Assembly: GCF_000758325.1 (NCBI RefSeq)
Contig: NZ_CP009459.1
Coordinates: 682,001 to 746,000, forward strand
DNA: 64,000 bases
DNA from: Cedecea neteri
GTDB taxonomy: Bacteria > Pseudomonadota > Gammaproteobacteria > Enterobacterales > Enterobacteriaceae
Reading direction: 5' to 3'
Shown: positions 1-20,230 of the stretch, piece after piece
How positions within the stretch are numbered: the stretch's first letter is position 1
Layout of the letters: each line of letters starts with the position of its first letter
Translations under genes and position numbers: made by a program
Notes under the pieces: generated by a model
The model's input: the letters and a program-made list of their open reading frames with translations, nothing else
The model's database searches: none
Told to the model about the DNA's origin: nothing

Positions 1-45
1 CCCCTGAACAGCCATAAGACGTAGCCAAATCTCAGTTATCTGCAC
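1..45 (-). CDS. dprA: DprA (Smf) DNA-processing protein, N-terminal fragment
   Basis: Only the first 15 codons lie inside the window. On the minus strand a GTG at 43-45 opens a frame reading VQITEIWLRLMAVQG, which matches the start of E. coli DprA/Smf (its TEIWLRLM block). A TGA sits directly before the GTG in the same frame, so no longer start is possible, and an AGGGGG ribosome-binding site lies at 51-56. DprA loads RecA on incoming single-stranded DNA in transformable bacteria. It is divergent from def, as in E. coli. The call rests on few residues plus synteny. Confidence 0.85.
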   Translation of the reverse strand, partial: MQITEIWLRLMAVQG

Positions 46-99
46 TCAATCCCCCTGCCACAGGCCATCAAAGCAATCCTTGCGATTGGTCACTGATGC

Positions 100-128
100 T
101 GTCAATCAGCCGGGGAAATGTCTAGAAT
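100..128 (+). promoter_or_regulatory. Candidate sigma-70 promoter of def-fmt
   Basis: TGTCAA (100-105) and TAGAAT (123-128) are separated by 17 bases and end about 45 bases before the def start codon. The site lies in the divergent dprA/def gap. It is inferred from hexamer match and spacing only. Confidence 0.55.
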
Positions 129-173
129 AGAGGGAATAATCCTTTCTACTACTGAACACAGCTCTGGAAATTT

Positions 174-683
174 ATGGCAGTTTTGCAAGTATTACATATT
201 CCCGACGAGCGCCTTCGCAAAGTCGCTAAACCGGTTGAAGAAGTGAATGCGGACATTCAGCGTATCGTTGATGATATGTTCGATACGATGTACGCCGAAG
301 AAGGCATTGGCCTGGCAGCTACGCAGGTAGATATTCACCAACGCATCATCGTGATTGATGTGTCCGAGAACCGTGACGAACAGCTGGTACTGATTAACCC
401 GGAACTGATGGAAAAAAGCGGTGAGACCGGTATTGAAGAAGGTTGCCTGTCCATCCCTGAACAGCGTGCTCTGGTACCTCGTGCAGAAAAAGTGAAAATT
501 CGTGCGCTGGATCGTGACGGTAAAGCCTATGAACTGGAAGCAGATGGCCTGCTGGCGATTTGTATTCAGCACGAAATGGATCATCTGGTCGGTAAACTGT
601 TTATCGATTATCTGTCGCCGCTGAAACAGCAACGTATTCGCCAGAAAGTTGAAAAACTCGACCGTTTGAAAGCGAAAGCTTAA
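174..683 (+). CDS. def: Peptide deformylase
   Basis: Removes the formyl group from the N-terminal methionine of nascent proteins at the ribosome exit, using a bound Fe2+ or similar metal. All three family motifs are present: GIGLAATQ (44-51), EGCLS (89-93) and QHEMDH (132-137). Cys91, His133 and His137 are the metal ligands and Glu134 the catalytic base. The 169-residue length equals E. coli Def. It is followed after 14 bases by fmt, so the deformylase and the enzyme that makes its substrate are co-transcribed. The start fits the conserved [15 protein letters not shown] opening. Confidence 0.98.
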   Translation: MAVLQVLHIPDERLRKVAKPVEEVNADIQRIVDDMFDTMYAEEGIGLAATQVDIHQRIIVIDVSENRDEQLVLINPELMEKSGETGIEEGCLSIPEQRALVPRAEKVKIRALDRDGKAYELEADGLLAICIQHEMDHLVGKLFIDYLSPLKQQRIRQKVEKLDRLKAKA

Positions 684-697
684 GGACAACAAACCAC

Positions 698-1645
698 GTG
701 TCAGATTCTCTGCGTATTATTTTTGCCGGAACACCAGACTTCGCAGCGCGTCACCTTGACGCGCTGTTGTCTTCTCAGCACCAGGTCGTTGGTGTATTTA
801 CCCAACCAGATCGTCCGGCAGGCCGCGGTAAAAAACTCATGCCAGGCCCGGTAAAAGTGCTGGCGGAAGAGAAAGGTATTCCTGTCTTTCAGCCGGCTAC
901 GCTGCGTAAAGCAGAAAATCAGCAGCTGGTTGCCGACCTCAACGCCGATGTTATGGTGGTGGTTGCATATGGCCTGATTTTGCCTCAGCCGGTGCTTGAT
1001 ATGCCTCGGTTGGGCTGCGTAAATGTTCATGGTTCACTGCTGCCGCGCTGGCGGGGTGCTGCACCGATCCAACGTTCTTTGTGGGCCGGGGACGCTGAAA
1101 CTGGCGTCACCATTATGCAAATGGATATCGGTCTCGATACCGGCGACATGCTGTATAAACTCTCTTGCCCGATTGAGGCAGAAGACACCAGCGGAACCCT
1201 CTACGATAAGCTCGCAGGACTGGGTCCTAAAGGCCTCCTGGACACACTGGAGCAGTTAGCCAACGGCACCGCCACGCCGGAGGTTCAGGACGAAGTGCTG
1301 GTGACCTATGCGGATAAACTCAGCAAAGAAGAGGCCCGTATCAACTGGAATCTTTCTGCCGTTCAACTGGAACGCTGTATCCGTGCTTTTAACCCATGGC
1401 CAATGAGCTGGCTGGAAATCGACGGGCAGCCGCTAAAAGTGTGGCGCGCGTCGGTGATCAACACCCAAACAAATTCAGCACCGGGCACCATTCTGGCCGC
1501 CAGCAAACAAGGCATCCAGGTTGCGACCACCGAGGGCGTTCTGAATCTTGAAGAGCTACAACCCGCAGGTAAAAAAGCCATGAAGGCGCAGGATCTCCTG
1601 AACTCACGCCGCGAGTGGTTTGAACCCGGTACAGTCCTTTCCTGA
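698..1645 (+). CDS. fmt: Methionyl-tRNA formyltransferase
   Basis: Formylates the methionine on initiator tRNA with 10-formyl-tetrahydrofolate. The 315-residue protein has the N-terminal formyl-transferase fold with the signature [17 protein letters not shown] near residues 108-124, which carries the catalytic Asn and His. A C-terminal tRNA-binding domain follows from about residue 205. Length and sequence match E. coli Fmt. It is the second gene of the def operon and ends just before a terminator hairpin, so rsmB-trkA may be partly uncoupled from def-fmt. Confidence 0.98.
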   Translation: MSDSLRIIFAGTPDFAARHLDALLSSQHQVVGVFTQPDRPAGRGKKLMPGPVKVLAEEKGIPVFQPATLRKAENQQLVADLNADVMVVVAYGLILPQPVLDMPRLGCVNVHGSLLPRWRGAAPIQRSLWAGDAETGVTIMQMDIGLDTGDMLYKLSCPIEAEDTSGTLYDKLAGLGPKGLLDTLEQLANGTATPEVQDEVLVTYADKLSKEEARINWNLSAVQLERCIRAFNPWPMSWLEIDGQPLKVWRASVINTQTNSAPGTILAASKQGIQVATTEGVLNLEELQPAGKKAMKAQDLLNSRREWFEPGTVLS

Positions 1646-1662
1646 TAAAGCCGCATTTATAC

Positions 1663-1690
1663 GCCCAGGTTAACCTGGGCATTTTTGTTT
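1663..1690 (+). terminator. Rho-independent terminator after fmt
   Basis: A perfect inverted repeat (GCCCAGGTTAACCTGGGC, 1663-1680) is followed by ATTTTTGTTT. It lies 17 bases after the fmt stop and 28 bases before rsmB, so it would attenuate read-through into rsmB. Confidence 0.8.
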
Positions 1691-1718
1691 ATAGCGCTGG
1701 AAAAACCAGAGCACGATA

Positions 1719-3008
1719 ATGAAAAAAACACTGAATCTTCGCAGCCTGGCTGCCCAAACAATTGAACAAGTTGTCGAGCAAGGACAATCATTAAGTAATG
1801 TACTGCCTGCGGTTCAGCAGAAAGTGTCTGATAAAGACAAAGCTCTACTGCAGGAGCTGTGCTTCGGCGTGCTGCGTACTCTTCCGCAGTTGGACTGGCT
1901 GGTTGGCAAGCTCATGTCACGCCCGATGACCGGAAAGCAGCGCACAATCCATTACTTAATTATGGTCGGCATCTATCAGCTTCTGTATACCCGTATTCCT
2001 GCGCATGCTGCGCTGGCTGAAACCGTTGAGGGCGCCATCGCGATTAAGCGCCAGGCTTTTAAGGGCTTAATCAATGGCGTATTACGTCAGTTCCAGCGCC
2101 AGCAAGAAAGCCTGATGGCAGAAGCTGCTAAGCATGAAAGCCGTTTTCTGCACCCGATCTGGCTGCTGCAGCGTTTGAAAAAAGCTTACCCGGACAGCTG
2201 GGAATCCATTGTCGAGGCTAATAACCAGCGCCCTCCTATGTGGCTGCGCGTAAATCGCCAGCACCATACGCGTGAAGCATGGATGGCTTTGCTGGCTGAG
2301 GCCGGCCAGGAAGGCCATATACATCCCAAATACCAGGATGCTGTTCGCCTTGATTCACCCGCCCCCGTTCAGGCATTGCCTGGTTTTGAGCAAGGCTGGG
2401 TGACCGTGCAGGATGCTTCAGCTCAGGGCAGCGTCGACCTTTTAGCTCCCCAAAACGGCGAAGCTATTCTGGATCTTTGTGCCGCACCGGGCGGCAAGAC
2501 AACGCATATTCTGGAAGCGGCTCCGAATGCAAAAGTTATGGCCGTCGACGTTGACGCTCAGCGCCTGAAACGCGTGCATGAAAATCTTGAACGCCTTGGC
2601 ATGAAAGCCGAAGTAAAACAGGGAGATGGCCGTTTCCCTGCTCAGTGGTGTGGCGAAACCAGGTTTGACCGCATTCTCCTTGATGCGCCATGCTCAGCAA
2701 CCGGCGTCATTCGCCGCCATCCTGATATCAAATGGCTGCGCCGTGACAGAGATATCTCTGAGCTTGTTGCTCTGCAAAAAGAGATTCTGGATGCTATCTG
2801 GCCTCACCTTAAAACCGGCGGTACGCTTGTCTATGCCACTTGTTCTATTCTCCCCGACGAGAATAAAGATCAAGTGAGTGCGTTTCTGGCGCGCCATACC
2901 GATGCCAAACTGGTGGAATCCGGTGACGAGAAAACGCCGGGCATTCAAAATCTCCCTGCGGCAGACGACGGCGACGGCTTCTATTACGCTAAGCTAATTA
3001 AGAGCTGA
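1719..3008 (+). CDS. rsmB: 16S rRNA m5C967 methyltransferase
   Basis: Methylates C967 of 16S rRNA with S-adenosylmethionine. The 429-residue length equals E. coli RsmB (Sun/Fmu). An N-terminal NusB-like RNA-binding domain (about 1-140) precedes a Rossmann methyltransferase domain. The SAM loop [12 protein letters not shown] and the two motif cysteines, in DAPCSATGV and YATCSI, are intact; the second is the catalytic nucleophile in the family. The ATG is preceded by GAGCACGATA, a weak ribosome-binding site. The neighbours def, fmt and trkA are as in E. coli. Confidence 0.97.
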   Translation: MKKTLNLRSLAAQTIEQVVEQGQSLSNVLPAVQQKVSDKDKALLQELCFGVLRTLPQLDWLVGKLMSRPMTGKQRTIHYLIMVGIYQLLYTRIPAHAALAETVEGAIAIKRQAFKGLINGVLRQFQRQQESLMAEAAKHESRFLHPIWLLQRLKKAYPDSWESIVEANNQRPPMWLRVNRQHHTREAWMALLAEAGQEGHIHPKYQDAVRLDSPAPVQALPGFEQGWVTVQDASAQGSVDLLAPQNGEAILDLCAAPGGKTTHILEAAPNAKVMAVDVDAQRLKRVHENLERLGMKAEVKQGDGRFPAQWCGETRFDRILLDAPCSATGVIRRHPDIKWLRRDRDISELVALQKEILDAIWPHLKTGGTLVYATCSILPDENKDQVSAFLARHTDAKLVESGDEKTPGIQNLPAADDGDGFYYAKLIKS

Positions 3009-3057
3009 CTCCCTACAGGGTGAGTCATAAGTTTCATCACTCGTGAAGCGATAAACG

Positions 3058-4434
3058 ATGAAAATAATCATTCTGGGTGCGGGCCAGGTCGGCGGCACTC
3101 TGGCAGAAAATCTGGTCGGTGAAAACAACGATATTACCGTCGTCGACACTAACCAGGCTCGTCTGCGCAGCCTGCAGGATAAGTTCGATTTACGCGTAGT
3201 CCAGGGTCACGGCTCTCATCCCCGAGTACTTCGTGAAGCAGGGGCCGATGACGCGGATATGCTGGTCGCAGTCACCAGCTCTGACGAAACAAACATGATC
3301 GCATGTCAGGTCGCCTATTCGCTGTTTAATACACCGAACAGAATCGCCCGTATTCGAGCCCCTGATTATGTTCGCGATGCAGAAAAACTGTTCAATGCAG
3401 AAGCCGTTCCCATCGATCACCTGATTGCTCCAGAGCAGCTGGTTATCGACAATATTTACCGCCTGATTGAATACCCGGGTGCGCTTCAGGTCGTGAATTT
3501 TGCCGAAGGGAAAGTGAGCCTTGCAGTAGTAAAAGCCTACTATGGCGGTCCGCTGGTGGGTAATGCACTTTCCACCATGCGCGAACATATGCCGCACATC
3601 GATACTCGTGTCGCAGCAATTTTCCGTCACGACCGTCCTATTCGCCCACAGGGTTCAACTATTGTCGAAGCCGGTGATGAGGTCTTCTTTATCGCCGCGT
3701 CGCAAAATATCCGCGCGGTAATGAGCGAGCTTCAGCGCCTCGAAAAACCTTACAAGCGCATAATGCTGGTGGGTGGCGGTAACATAGGCGCAGGTTTAGC
3801 ACATCGTCTTGAGAAAGATTACAGCGTAAAACTGATCGAGCGAGATCAGCAGCGAGCTTCTGAACTTGCAGAAATGCTGCAAAACACCATCGTATTTTAT
3901 GGTGACGCCTCAGATCAGGAACTTTTAGCAGAGGAACATATCGATCAGGTTGATCTCTTTATTGCGGTCACCAACGATGATGAAGCTAACATCATGTCGG
4001 CCATGCTGGCTAAGCGAATGGGAGCCAAAAAAGTCATGGTCCTCATTCAGCGTAATGCCTATGTCGATTTAGTGCAGGGGAGCGTGATTGATATTGCGAT
4101 TTCACCTCAGCAGGCAACCATTTCTGCTCTACTCGGGCATGTGCGTAAAGCCGATATTGTGGGCGTTTCATCTCTTCGCCGCGGCGTTGCCGAAGCCATC
4201 GAGGCCGTCGCTCATGGAGATGAAAACACTTCTCGCGTTGTGGGGCGAGTCATCGATGAGATTAAACTGCCGCCAGGCACTATCATTGGCGCAGTTGTAA
4301 GGGGCAATGATGTGATGATTGCCAACGACAACCTTCGTATAGAACAGGGCGATCACGTTATTATGTTCTTAACTGATAAGAAATTTGTCAGCGATGTCGA
4401 ACGCCTGTTCCAGCCAAGCCCATTCTTCCTCTAA
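3058..4434 (+). CDS. trkA: Trk potassium uptake regulatory subunit TrkA
   Basis: Peripheral NAD(H)-binding subunit that gates the TrkH/TrkG potassium transporters at the inner membrane. It has two RCK modules in tandem: the first starts with the dinucleotide-binding loop GAGQVGG (about residues 7-13), and the second with [11 protein letters not shown] near residue 240. Each is followed by a TrkA-C subdomain. The 458-residue length is identical to E. coli TrkA. It is the last gene of the group and is followed by a clear terminator. Confidence 0.98.
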   Translation: MKIIILGAGQVGGTLAENLVGENNDITVVDTNQARLRSLQDKFDLRVVQGHGSHPRVLREAGADDADMLVAVTSSDETNMIACQVAYSLFNTPNRIARIRAPDYVRDAEKLFNAEAVPIDHLIAPEQLVIDNIYRLIEYPGALQVVNFAEGKVSLAVVKAYYGGPLVGNALSTMREHMPHIDTRVAAIFRHDRPIRPQGSTIVEAGDEVFFIAASQNIRAVMSELQRLEKPYKRIMLVGGGNIGAGLAHRLEKDYSVKLIERDQQRASELAEMLQNTIVFYGDASDQELLAEEHIDQVDLFIAVTNDDEANIMSAMLAKRMGAKKVMVLIQRNAYVDLVQGSVIDIAISPQQATISALLGHVRKADIVGVSSLRRGVAEAIEAVAHGDENTSRVVGRVIDEIKLPPGTIIGAVVRGNDVMIANDNLRIEQGDHVIMFLTDKKFVSDVERLFQPSPFFL

Positions 4435-4443
4435 ACTCAGCAG

Positions 4444-4470
4444 GGCAGAAATATTTCTGCCTTGTTTATT
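4444..4470 (+). terminator. Terminator after trkA
   Basis: The inverted repeat GGCAGAAATATTTCTGCC (4444-4461) is followed by TTGTTTATT, ten bases after the trkA stop. Confidence 0.85.
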
Positions 4471-4588
4471 CACCCAAAAACCATTTTAAAATTATGGAAT
4501 TAACAAAGCATTCTTATTTCCAGCAGCAATGGAAATTAAGACAACCTTTGTTAGAATTATTACTGTCAGCTGGCACAAGGAGAGATAA

Positions 4589-5002
4589 ATGAGCATTTTA
4601 AAAGAGTTTCGCGAATTCGCGATGCGCGGAAACGTTGTTGATTTGGCAGTGGGTGTGATTATTGGTGCAGCATTCGGGAAGATTGTTTCTTCACTGGTCG
4701 CGGATATTATTATGCCGCCGCTGGGTTTGCTGATTGGTGGCGTTGATTTTAAGCAGTTTGCTTTAACATTACGCGATGCCCAGGGCGATGTACCTGCGGT
4801 AGTCATGCACTACGGCGTGTTTATTCAGAATATTTTTGACTTCGTGATTGTCGCGTTTGCTATCTTCATGGCTATCAAAGTGATCAATAAACTGAATCGT
4901 AAGAAAGCGGAAGAACCAGCCGCACCTCCGGCACCGTCTAAAGAGGAAGTTCTGCTGAGCGAGATTCGTGACCTGCTGAAAGAACAGAACCAACGGAATT
5001 AA
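4589..5002 (+). CDS. mscL: Large-conductance mechanosensitive channel
   Basis: Homopentameric inner-membrane channel that opens under membrane tension and protects the cell from osmotic downshock. The 137-residue protein (E. coli 136) has the N-terminal amphipathic helix [16 protein letters not shown] and TM1 with the gate segment [15 protein letters not shown] periplasmic loop, TM2 ([17 protein letters not shown]) and a C-terminal helical bundle follow. A GGAGAG ribosome-binding site precedes the ATG. Its 3' end overlaps the antisense arfA reading frame, and the shared hairpin at 5023-5065 likely ends both transcripts. Confidence 0.98.
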   Translation: MSILKEFREFAMRGNVVDLAVGVIIGAAFGKIVSSLVADIIMPPLGLLIGGVDFKQFALTLRDAQGDVPAVVMHYGVFIQNIFDFVIVAFAIFMAIKVINKLNRKKAEEPAAPPAPSKEEVLLSEIRDLLKEQNQRN

Positions 5003-5222
5003 TACGGGTTATTAAAAGCAGAAGGCCAGTGGTAAAAAAGCGAATTGCTTGTTTGCCACTGGCCTCCCAGTTACCTCTCTTACCGTGTTTCTCATTTCTC
5101 TGATAACTGCCTTTCCCTTTCTTATTCTTCTCAACTCTTTGCCTGAACAGTGGGTCGTGTAATAGCGCTTCAATGGCGTTATCTTTAATTTGACCTTTTT
5201 GATGGCGATATTTGGTGCTCAT
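4938..5222 (-). CDS. arfA: Alternative ribosome-rescue factor A
   Basis: ArfA recruits release factor 2 to ribosomes stalled on mRNA without a stop codon, as a backup to tmRNA. Residues 1-60 match the E. coli protein closely ([20 protein letters not shown], then KNKKGKGSY and RGNWEASGK). In E. coli the message is cut within the hairpin around codons 50-60, so a shortened protein is itself made from a non-stop message. Here the hairpin at 5023-5065 falls in the same place. The genomic frame runs on to 94 codons (E. coli 72) and overlaps the end of mscL; that tail is probably rarely translated. GGAG lies 5 bases before the ATG. Confidence 0.92.
   Translation of the reverse strand: MSTKYRHQKGQIKDNAIEALLHDPLFRQRVEKNKKGKGSYQRNEKHGKRGNWEASGKQAIRFFTTGLLLLITRINSVGSVLSAGHESRSAELPL
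5023..5065. terminator. Shared mscL/arfA hairpin (terminator and probable RNase III site)
   Basis: AGGCCAGTGG (5023-5032) pairs with CCACTGGCCT (5056-5065), and an inner AAGC/GCTT stem is present. It lies after mscL on the plus strand and inside arfA on the minus strand. In E. coli the equivalent hairpin is cut by RNase III or stops transcription, which yields arfA mRNA without a stop codon. That function is transferred by homology. Confidence 0.8.
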
Positions 5223-5287
5223 AGTTACTCCAGATGGATGAAACGATCGCCGCGAGTCTATGTCTGAGCCTATAAAAGATCAAGCGG

Positions 5288-5704
5288 CTATTTTTTGCTG
5301 CTTGCTCCCTGTTCCAGCGCTTCAAGGATAGAACAGTAAACGCTACTGTGCGCGCTGCCACAACAAGCATCATTCAGACGCTGCAGCGAGCGCCTCATAT
5401 TCTGCAATTCTTTGATTTTAGACTCAACCTCACTCAACCGGCTTTGCACAATCCCTTTCGATTCCTGGCAAGTGTGATGCTCAGGATCAATACGGATCGA
5501 TAATAGCTCCCGAATGGCCTCAAGCGTGAAACCAAGTTGCTTAGCGTAACGGATGAATTTAAGACGCTGAAGATCACTGTCGCTATACAGGCGAAAACCA
5601 CCTTCAGTTCGCACTTCGTGATCCATCATGTTTTGCTTTTCGTAATAACGAATAGTGTCCGGCGTCACATCCGCCAGTTTTGCTAGCTCACCTATACGAA
5701 ACAT
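5288..5704 (-). CDS. zntR: Zn(II)-responsive transcriptional regulator ZntR
   Basis: MerR-family activator that twists the zntA promoter when zinc is bound, switching on zinc export. A winged-helix HTH (residues 1-70, FRIGELAKLADVTPDTIRYY) is followed by a dimerisation helix. The metal-binding cysteines are conserved (HHTCQES; ACCGSAHSSVYC). I chose the second of two adjacent ATGs because GAGG then lies 7 bases upstream and the protein aligns with E. coli; the ATG at 5707 is possible. The C-terminus ends SSKK and lacks the short GC-type tail of E. coli. It abuts yhdN, as in E. coli. Confidence 0.95.
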   Translation of the reverse strand: MFRIGELAKLADVTPDTIRYYEKQNMMDHEVRTEGGFRLYSDSDLQRLKFIRYAKQLGFTLEAIRELLSIRIDPEHHTCQESKGIVQSRLSEVESKIKELQNMRRSLQRLNDACCGSAHSSVYCSILEALEQGASSKK

Positions 5705-6075
5705 CATCTTTCCTCATCGATATGCTGCATCAGTCTTTCGGCATATTCACCGTGTAAAAAGTCGGTGTTTATACCCGCCTGTCGAAGCTTTAACTCCAGA
5801 AGTGCAAGCTTTTTGCTAATCGCCTGATATTCCTCACTCTGAATATGCACCGTTTTCAGCAGATCAACCAGCTCAAGCGCATCCTTCCTTTGCTGCATTT
5901 CTGGCGGCAAACAACCTGCATTTTTTAGTAGACGGTATCCGGCACGAAGGTCGGGAGGAACATGGCTATCATCGTCGAGCAATATTGGTTCACCGCTGCC
6001 GGCAAGCCCCTCGAACTCTCCGTTTCGCTGCGCATCAAGAATGTGCCGTTCTGCCCATTGATCGAGCAACCACAT
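5704..6075 (-). CDS. yhdN: YhdN, DUF1992 (DnaJ-C28-like) protein
   Basis: A 123-residue cytoplasmic protein of unknown function with the DUF1992 (DNAJC28 conserved) domain: MWLLDQWAERHI, then FEGLAGSGEPI and LRAGYRLLKNAGCLPPE. I start it at the ATG at 6075, which has GAGG 6 bases upstream and matches the E. coli N-terminus. A longer in-frame extension to 6159 would run through the rplQ terminator. It lies between rplQ and zntR as in E. coli, and its stop codon touches the zntR start, which suggests coupled translation. Confidence 0.92.
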   Translation of the reverse strand: MWLLDQWAERHILDAQRNGEFEGLAGSGEPILLDDDSHVPPDLRAGYRLLKNAGCLPPEMQQRKDALELVDLLKTVHIQSEEYQAISKKLALLELKLRQAGINTDFLHGEYAERLMQHIDEER

Positions 6076-6140
6076 AGCGACCTCAAATTTGTCAGGAGTA
6101 ACACAAGAATACGGGGAAAAGAGAGAATGGGATATTCTGG

Positions 6141-6170
6141 ATATAAAAAAACCGGGCAAGCCCGGTTTTT
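6141..6170 (-). terminator. Terminator of the alpha operon (after rplQ)
   Basis: On the minus strand AAAAACCGGG, a CTTG loop and CCCGGTTTTTTT form a strong hairpin with a U-tract, 15 bases after the rplQ stop codon. Confidence 0.9.
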
Positions 6171-6185
6171 CTACGTTACTACAGA

Positions 6186-6596
<411 letters not shown>

Positions 6597-6612
6597 TTAA
6601 CCTGTGATCCGG

Positions 6613-7602
6613 TTACTCGTCAGCAATGCTTGCTGGTGGCCAGTTTTCCAGGCGCATGCCCAGAGACAAACCACGAGAAGCCAGCACGTCTTTAATCTCA
6701 GTAAGAGATTTTTTACCCAGGTTAGGCGTTTTGAGCAGCTCAACCTCGGTACGCTGTACCAGATCACCGATATAGTGGATAGCTTCTGCCTTGAGGCAGT
6801 TAGCAGAGCGGACAGTCAATTCCAGATCGTCAACAGGGCGCAGCAAGATCGGATCGAATTCTGGTTTCTCTTCTTTAACTTCCGGCTGACGTACATCACG
6901 TAGGTCAACGAAAGCTTCAAGTTGTTCTGCCAGAATGGTCGCCGCACGACGAATCGCCTCTTCAGGATCGATTGTGCCGTTGGTTTCCATTTCGATGACC
7001 AGCTTGTCCAGGTCGGTACGCTGTTCTACACGCGCAGCTTCAACATTGTAGGCAATACGCTCTACAGGGCTGTAGCAGGCGTCGACCAGCAGACGGCCGA
7101 TTGGGCGCTCATCTTCTTCCGAATGAATTCGGGTAGAAGCCGGCACATAACCGCGACCGCGCTGAACTTTGATACGCATGCTAATAGCGGCGTTCTCATC
7201 GGTCAGGTGGCAGATCACATGCTGCGGCTTGACGATTTCGACATCACCATCATGGGTGATATCGGCTGCGGTCACAGGGCCAATGCCAGATTTATTCAGG
7301 GTAAGGATAACTTCATCTTTACCTTGAACTCTTACCGCCAGCCCTTTCAGGTTGAGCAGGATTTCCAGGATATCTTCCTGAACGCCTTCTTTGGTGCTGT
7401 ACTCGTGCAGTACACCATCAATCTCAACCTCAGTCACCGCGCAACCCGGCATCGATGAAAGCAGAATACGGCGCAGTGCATTACCAAGAGTATGGCCAAA
7501 GCCACGCTCTAACGGCTCAAGGGTCACCTTGGCGTGCGTCGAACTCACTTGCTCGATATCTACCAGGCGTGGTTTTAGAAACTCTGTCACAGAACCCTGC
7601 AT
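6613..7602 (-). CDS. rpoA: RNA polymerase alpha subunit
   Basis: A 329-residue subunit, identical in length to E. coli. The N-terminal domain (about 1-235) dimerises and nucleates beta/beta' assembly. A flexible linker joins it to the C-terminal domain (about 249-329), which binds UP elements and activators such as CRP; the DNA-contact arginine 265 sits in [12 protein letters not shown]. It lies 25 bases after rpsD in the alpha operon, so its supply is tied to ribosomal protein synthesis, though in E. coli it partly escapes S4 repression. Confidence 0.99.
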
Positions 7603-7627
7603 TGTGTCCTCTCTTTGGTACTAAGCT

Positions 7628-8266
<639 letters not shown>

Positions 8267-8282
8267 CTAGAAAACGGACGCG

Positions 8283-8675
<393 letters not shown>

Positions 8676-8688
8676 TCAATCACCCCGA

Positions 8689-9137
<449 letters not shown>

Positions 9138-9138
<1 letters not shown>

Positions 9139-9156
9139 CTGGCTAATCTAGCCAGC
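9138..9156 (-). terminator. Hairpin at the spc/alpha boundary
   Basis: GCTGGCTA and TAGCCAGC form an 8-bp stem with a 3-base loop, followed on the minus strand by CAATCTTTT. It sits 36 bases beyond rpmJ and includes the -10 box of the alpha promoter. It looks like a weak spc-operon terminator. Confidence 0.6.
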
Positions 9157-9173
9157 TCAACCCAACTTTGCAA
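9145..9173 (-). promoter_or_regulatory. Promoter of the alpha operon (rpsM)
   Basis: On the minus strand TTGCAA (9168-9173) and TAGATT (9145-9150) are 17 bases apart. They match the known position of the E. coli alpha promoter between rpmJ and rpsM. Confidence 0.75.
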
Positions 9174-9191
9174 GAAAAATATGCGAGATAA

Positions 9192-9338
<147 letters not shown>

Positions 9339-10670
9339 TTAACGGCCGTAGCCTTTCAGGTTCGCTTTCTTCAATGCAGACTCGTACTGACTTGACATCA
9401 TCAGAGTTTGCACTTGAGCCATAAAGTCCATGATAACGACAACAACGATCAGCAGTGAGGTCCCACCGAAGTAGAACGGCACTTTCATTGCATCGCGCAT
9501 GAACTCCGGGATTAGGCAGATAAAGGTAATGTACAACGCACCAACCAGAGTCAGGCGGGTCATTACTTTATCGATATACTTCGCCGTTTGTTCTCCCGGA
9601 CGAATTCCTGGTACAAATGCACCGGACTTCTTCAGGTTATCTGCTGTTTCACGCGGGTTGAAGACCAACGCCGTGTAGAAGAAACAGAAGAAGATGATTG
9701 CAGACGCATAGAGTAACACATAAAGCGGTTGCCCAGGCTGCAAATACAGCGAAATTGTTGTCAGCCAGTTCCAACCGGTACCGCCCCCGAACCATGACGC
9801 GATGGTCGCAGGGAACAGAATAATACTGGAGGCGAAGATCGCAGGGATAACCCCGGCCATGTTCACTTTCAGCGGTAAATGTGTGCTCTGCGCAGCATAG
9901 ACACGACGACCCTGTTGACGTTTAGCGTAGTTGACCACAATGCGGCGCTGGCCACGCTCAACAAAAACAACGAAGAAGGTCACTGCAAATACTAATACTG
10001 CAACCAACAGCAACAGGAGGAAGTGCAGGTCGCCTTGCCTTGCTTGCTCGATGGTATGGCCAATGGCCGGCGGAAGTCCCGCAACGATACCCGCGAAGAT
10101 TATGATTGAGATACCGTTACCGATACCACGTTCAGTAATCTGTTCGCCCAGCCACATCAGGAACATTGTCCCGGTGACAAGACTTACAACAGCGGTGAAA
10201 TAGAATGCAAAGCCTGGGTTTAACACCAGGCCCTGCATACCAGGCATATTCGGTAAACCGGTAGCAATACCGATTGACTGGAATATTGCCAGCACCAGAG
10301 TGCCGTAACGGGTGTACTGGCTAATCTTACGACGTCCAGACTCCCCTTCTTTCTTCAGCTCTGCCAAAGCGGGATGAACCACTGTCAGCAGCTGAATGAT
10401 GATCGATGCCGAAATGTACGGCATGATACCCAGCGCGAAGATAGAAGCACGGCTGAGAGCACCACCAGAGAACATGTTAAACATCTCAATGATGGTGCCT
10501 CGCTGTTGCTCAAGCAGTTTGGCAAGTACAGCGGCATCAATACCAGGGATCGGAATAAAAGAGCCAATACGAAACACAATCAGCGCACCGATAACAAACA
10601 TCAGTCTGCGTTTCAGCTCGCCGAGGCCGCCTTTAGCACTTTGAAAATCTAATCCCGGTTGTTTTGCCAT
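9339..10670 (-). CDS. secY: Preprotein translocase subunit SecY
   Basis: Central pore-forming subunit of the SecYEG translocon in the inner membrane. The 443-residue length equals E. coli and ten transmembrane helices can be traced. The plug-region segment ([11 protein letters not shown]), the cytoplasmic loop [22 protein letters not shown] and the C-terminal LKGYGR are conserved. It lies in the spc operon 7 bases after rplO. Its start overlaps no gene, and its C-terminal loops provide the SecA and ribosome docking sites. Confidence 0.99.
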   Translation of the reverse strand: MAKQPGLDFQSAKGGLGELKRRLMFVIGALIVFRIGSFIPIPGIDAAVLAKLLEQQRGTIIEMFNMFSGGALSRASIFALGIMPYISASIIIQLLTVVHPALAELKKEGESGRRKISQYTRYGTLVLAIFQSIGIATGLPNMPGMQGLVLNPGFAFYFTAVVSLVTGTMFLMWLGEQITERGIGNGISIIIFAGIVAGLPPAIGHTIEQARQGDLHFLLLLLVAVLVFAVTFFVVFVERGQRRIVVNYAKRQQGRRVYAAQSTHLPLKVNMAGVIPAIFASSIILFPATIASWFGGGTGWNWLTTISLYLQPGQPLYVLLYASAIIFFCFFYTALVFNPRETADNLKKSGAFVPGIRPGEQTAKYIDKVMTRLTLVGALYITFICLIPEFMRDAMKVPFYFGGTSLLIVVVVIMDFMAQVQTLMMSSQYESALKKANLKGYGR

Positions 10671-10677
10671 CTGCTAC

Positions 10678-11811
<1,134 letters not shown>

Positions 11812-11816
11812 CTACC

Positions 11817-12179
<363 letters not shown>

Positions 12180-12713
12180 TTACTTCTTCTTAGCCTCTTT
12201 GGTACGCACGACTTCGTCGGCGTAACGAACACCCTTGCCTTTGTAAGGCTCAGGACGACGGTAGGCGCGCAGATCTGCTGCAACCTGACCGATCACCTGC
12301 TTATCAGCGCCTTTCAGCACGATTTCAGTTTGAGTCGGACATTCAGCAGTAATACCTGCAGGCAGCTTATGCTCAACAGGGTGAGAGAAGCCCAGGGCTA
12401 AATTCACCACGTCGCCTTTAACGGCTGCACGATAACCTACACCAACCAGCTGCAGCTTCTTAGTGAAGCCTTCGGTAACACCGACAACCATTGCGTTCAA
12501 CAGCGCACGAGTGGTACCCGCTTGGGCCCACGCGTTAGCAAAGCCTTCGCGCGGAGCGAAAGTCAGAGCATTATCAGCGTGTTTAACTTCAACAGCATCG
12601 TTGATAGTACGAGTCAGCTCGCCGTTTTTACCTTTGATCGAAATAACCTGACCGTTGAGTTTTACCTCTACGCCTGCAGGAACAACGACCGGTGCTTTAG
12701 CAACACGAGACAT
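12180..12713 (-). CDS. rplF: 50S ribosomal protein L6
   Basis: A 177-residue protein with two similar alpha/beta domains, placed next to the factor-binding (sarcin-ricin) site of the 50S. Recognised from [20 protein letters not shown] and the signature [14 protein letters not shown] near the C-terminus. It is needed in late 50S assembly. It follows rpsH by 13 bases within the spc operon. Confidence 0.98.
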   Translation of the reverse strand: MSRVAKAPVVVPAGVEVKLNGQVISIKGKNGELTRTINDAVEVKHADNALTFAPREGFANAWAQAGTTRALLNAMVVGVTEGFTKKLQLVGVGYRAAVKGDVVNLALGFSHPVEHKLPAGITAECPTQTEIVLKGADKQVIGQVAADLRAYRRPEPYKGKGVRYADEVVRTKEAKKK

Positions 12714-12726
12714 TTTATTCCTCCAA

Positions 12727-13125
<399 letters not shown>

Positions 13126-13152
13126 CTACTCCCGTGATTCAATTGGTGACAA

Positions 13153-13467
<315 letters not shown>

Positions 13468-13472
13468 CTACC

Positions 13473-14735
<1,263 letters not shown>

Positions 14736-14804
14736 CTAATGTCAACTACTACTTCGGGACCTGGAATTCAGGTCGTTAAAAAGCCCCATAAACGAGGGCG
14801 CGGC

Positions 14805-14810
14805 ATTATA
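14805..14810 (-). promoter_or_regulatory. -10 element of the spc operon promoter
   Basis: A perfect TATAAT is followed by GCCGCGCCC, a GC-rich discriminator typical of stringently controlled promoters. It lies 81 bases ahead of rplN. No strong -35 box is seen 17 bases further up (ACCCAT region), so the hexamer carries most of the evidence. Confidence 0.75.
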
Positions 14811-14834
14811 ACACCGGTTCCAGGATATGGGTAG

Positions 14835-14868
14835 AAAAAATAAACGGCTCATCGCTGAGCCGTTTATT
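14835..14868 (-). terminator. Terminator of the S10 operon (after rpsQ)
   Basis: On the minus strand a 13-bp stem, AATAAACGGCTCA paired with its complement around a four-base loop, is followed by TTTTTT. It lies 22 bases after the rpsQ stop and directly upstream of the spc promoter. Confidence 0.9.
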
Positions 14869-14889
14869 TGTTTGAGAAAGGGTACTGTA

Positions 14890-16815
<1,926 letters not shown>

Positions 16816-16820
16816 CTACC

Positions 16821-17102
<282 letters not shown>

Positions 17103-17115
17103 TTATCCTCTAAAA

Positions 17116-19511
<2,396 letters not shown>

Positions 19512-19530
19512 TCAATCGTCAATGACCTGA

Positions 19531-20025
<495 letters not shown>

Positions 20026-20031
20026 CCGCGC

Positions 20032-20059
20032 ATTATACGGGTTTCAAGGCTGCTTGCAA
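20032..20059 (-). promoter_or_regulatory. S10 operon promoter
   Basis: TATAAT (20032-20037) with TTGCAA (20054-20059) 16 bases upstream, followed by a GCGCGGGC discriminator. The discriminator fits growth-rate and ppGpp control. Confidence 0.8.
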
Positions 20060-20230
20060 GTCATATGGGTTGAAATTTCACCGATGCCATTCATTTAGTG
20101 AGTTTCACGTTCAGTATCTCCCACATCTTCGAGGCATTACGCAGTATCACACGCCAAATTCGAAGCTTGATAGGTTTAGCCAGCACAACCGCGTAGCATC
20201 CCAGGACTTAATCCTCAGCGGGATAAAAAG

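Noticed and set aside
6076..6159. 28-codon N-terminal extension of yhdN
   Set aside because: It runs into the alpha-operon terminator hairpin, and the downstream ATG has a good ribosome-binding site and matches the family start.
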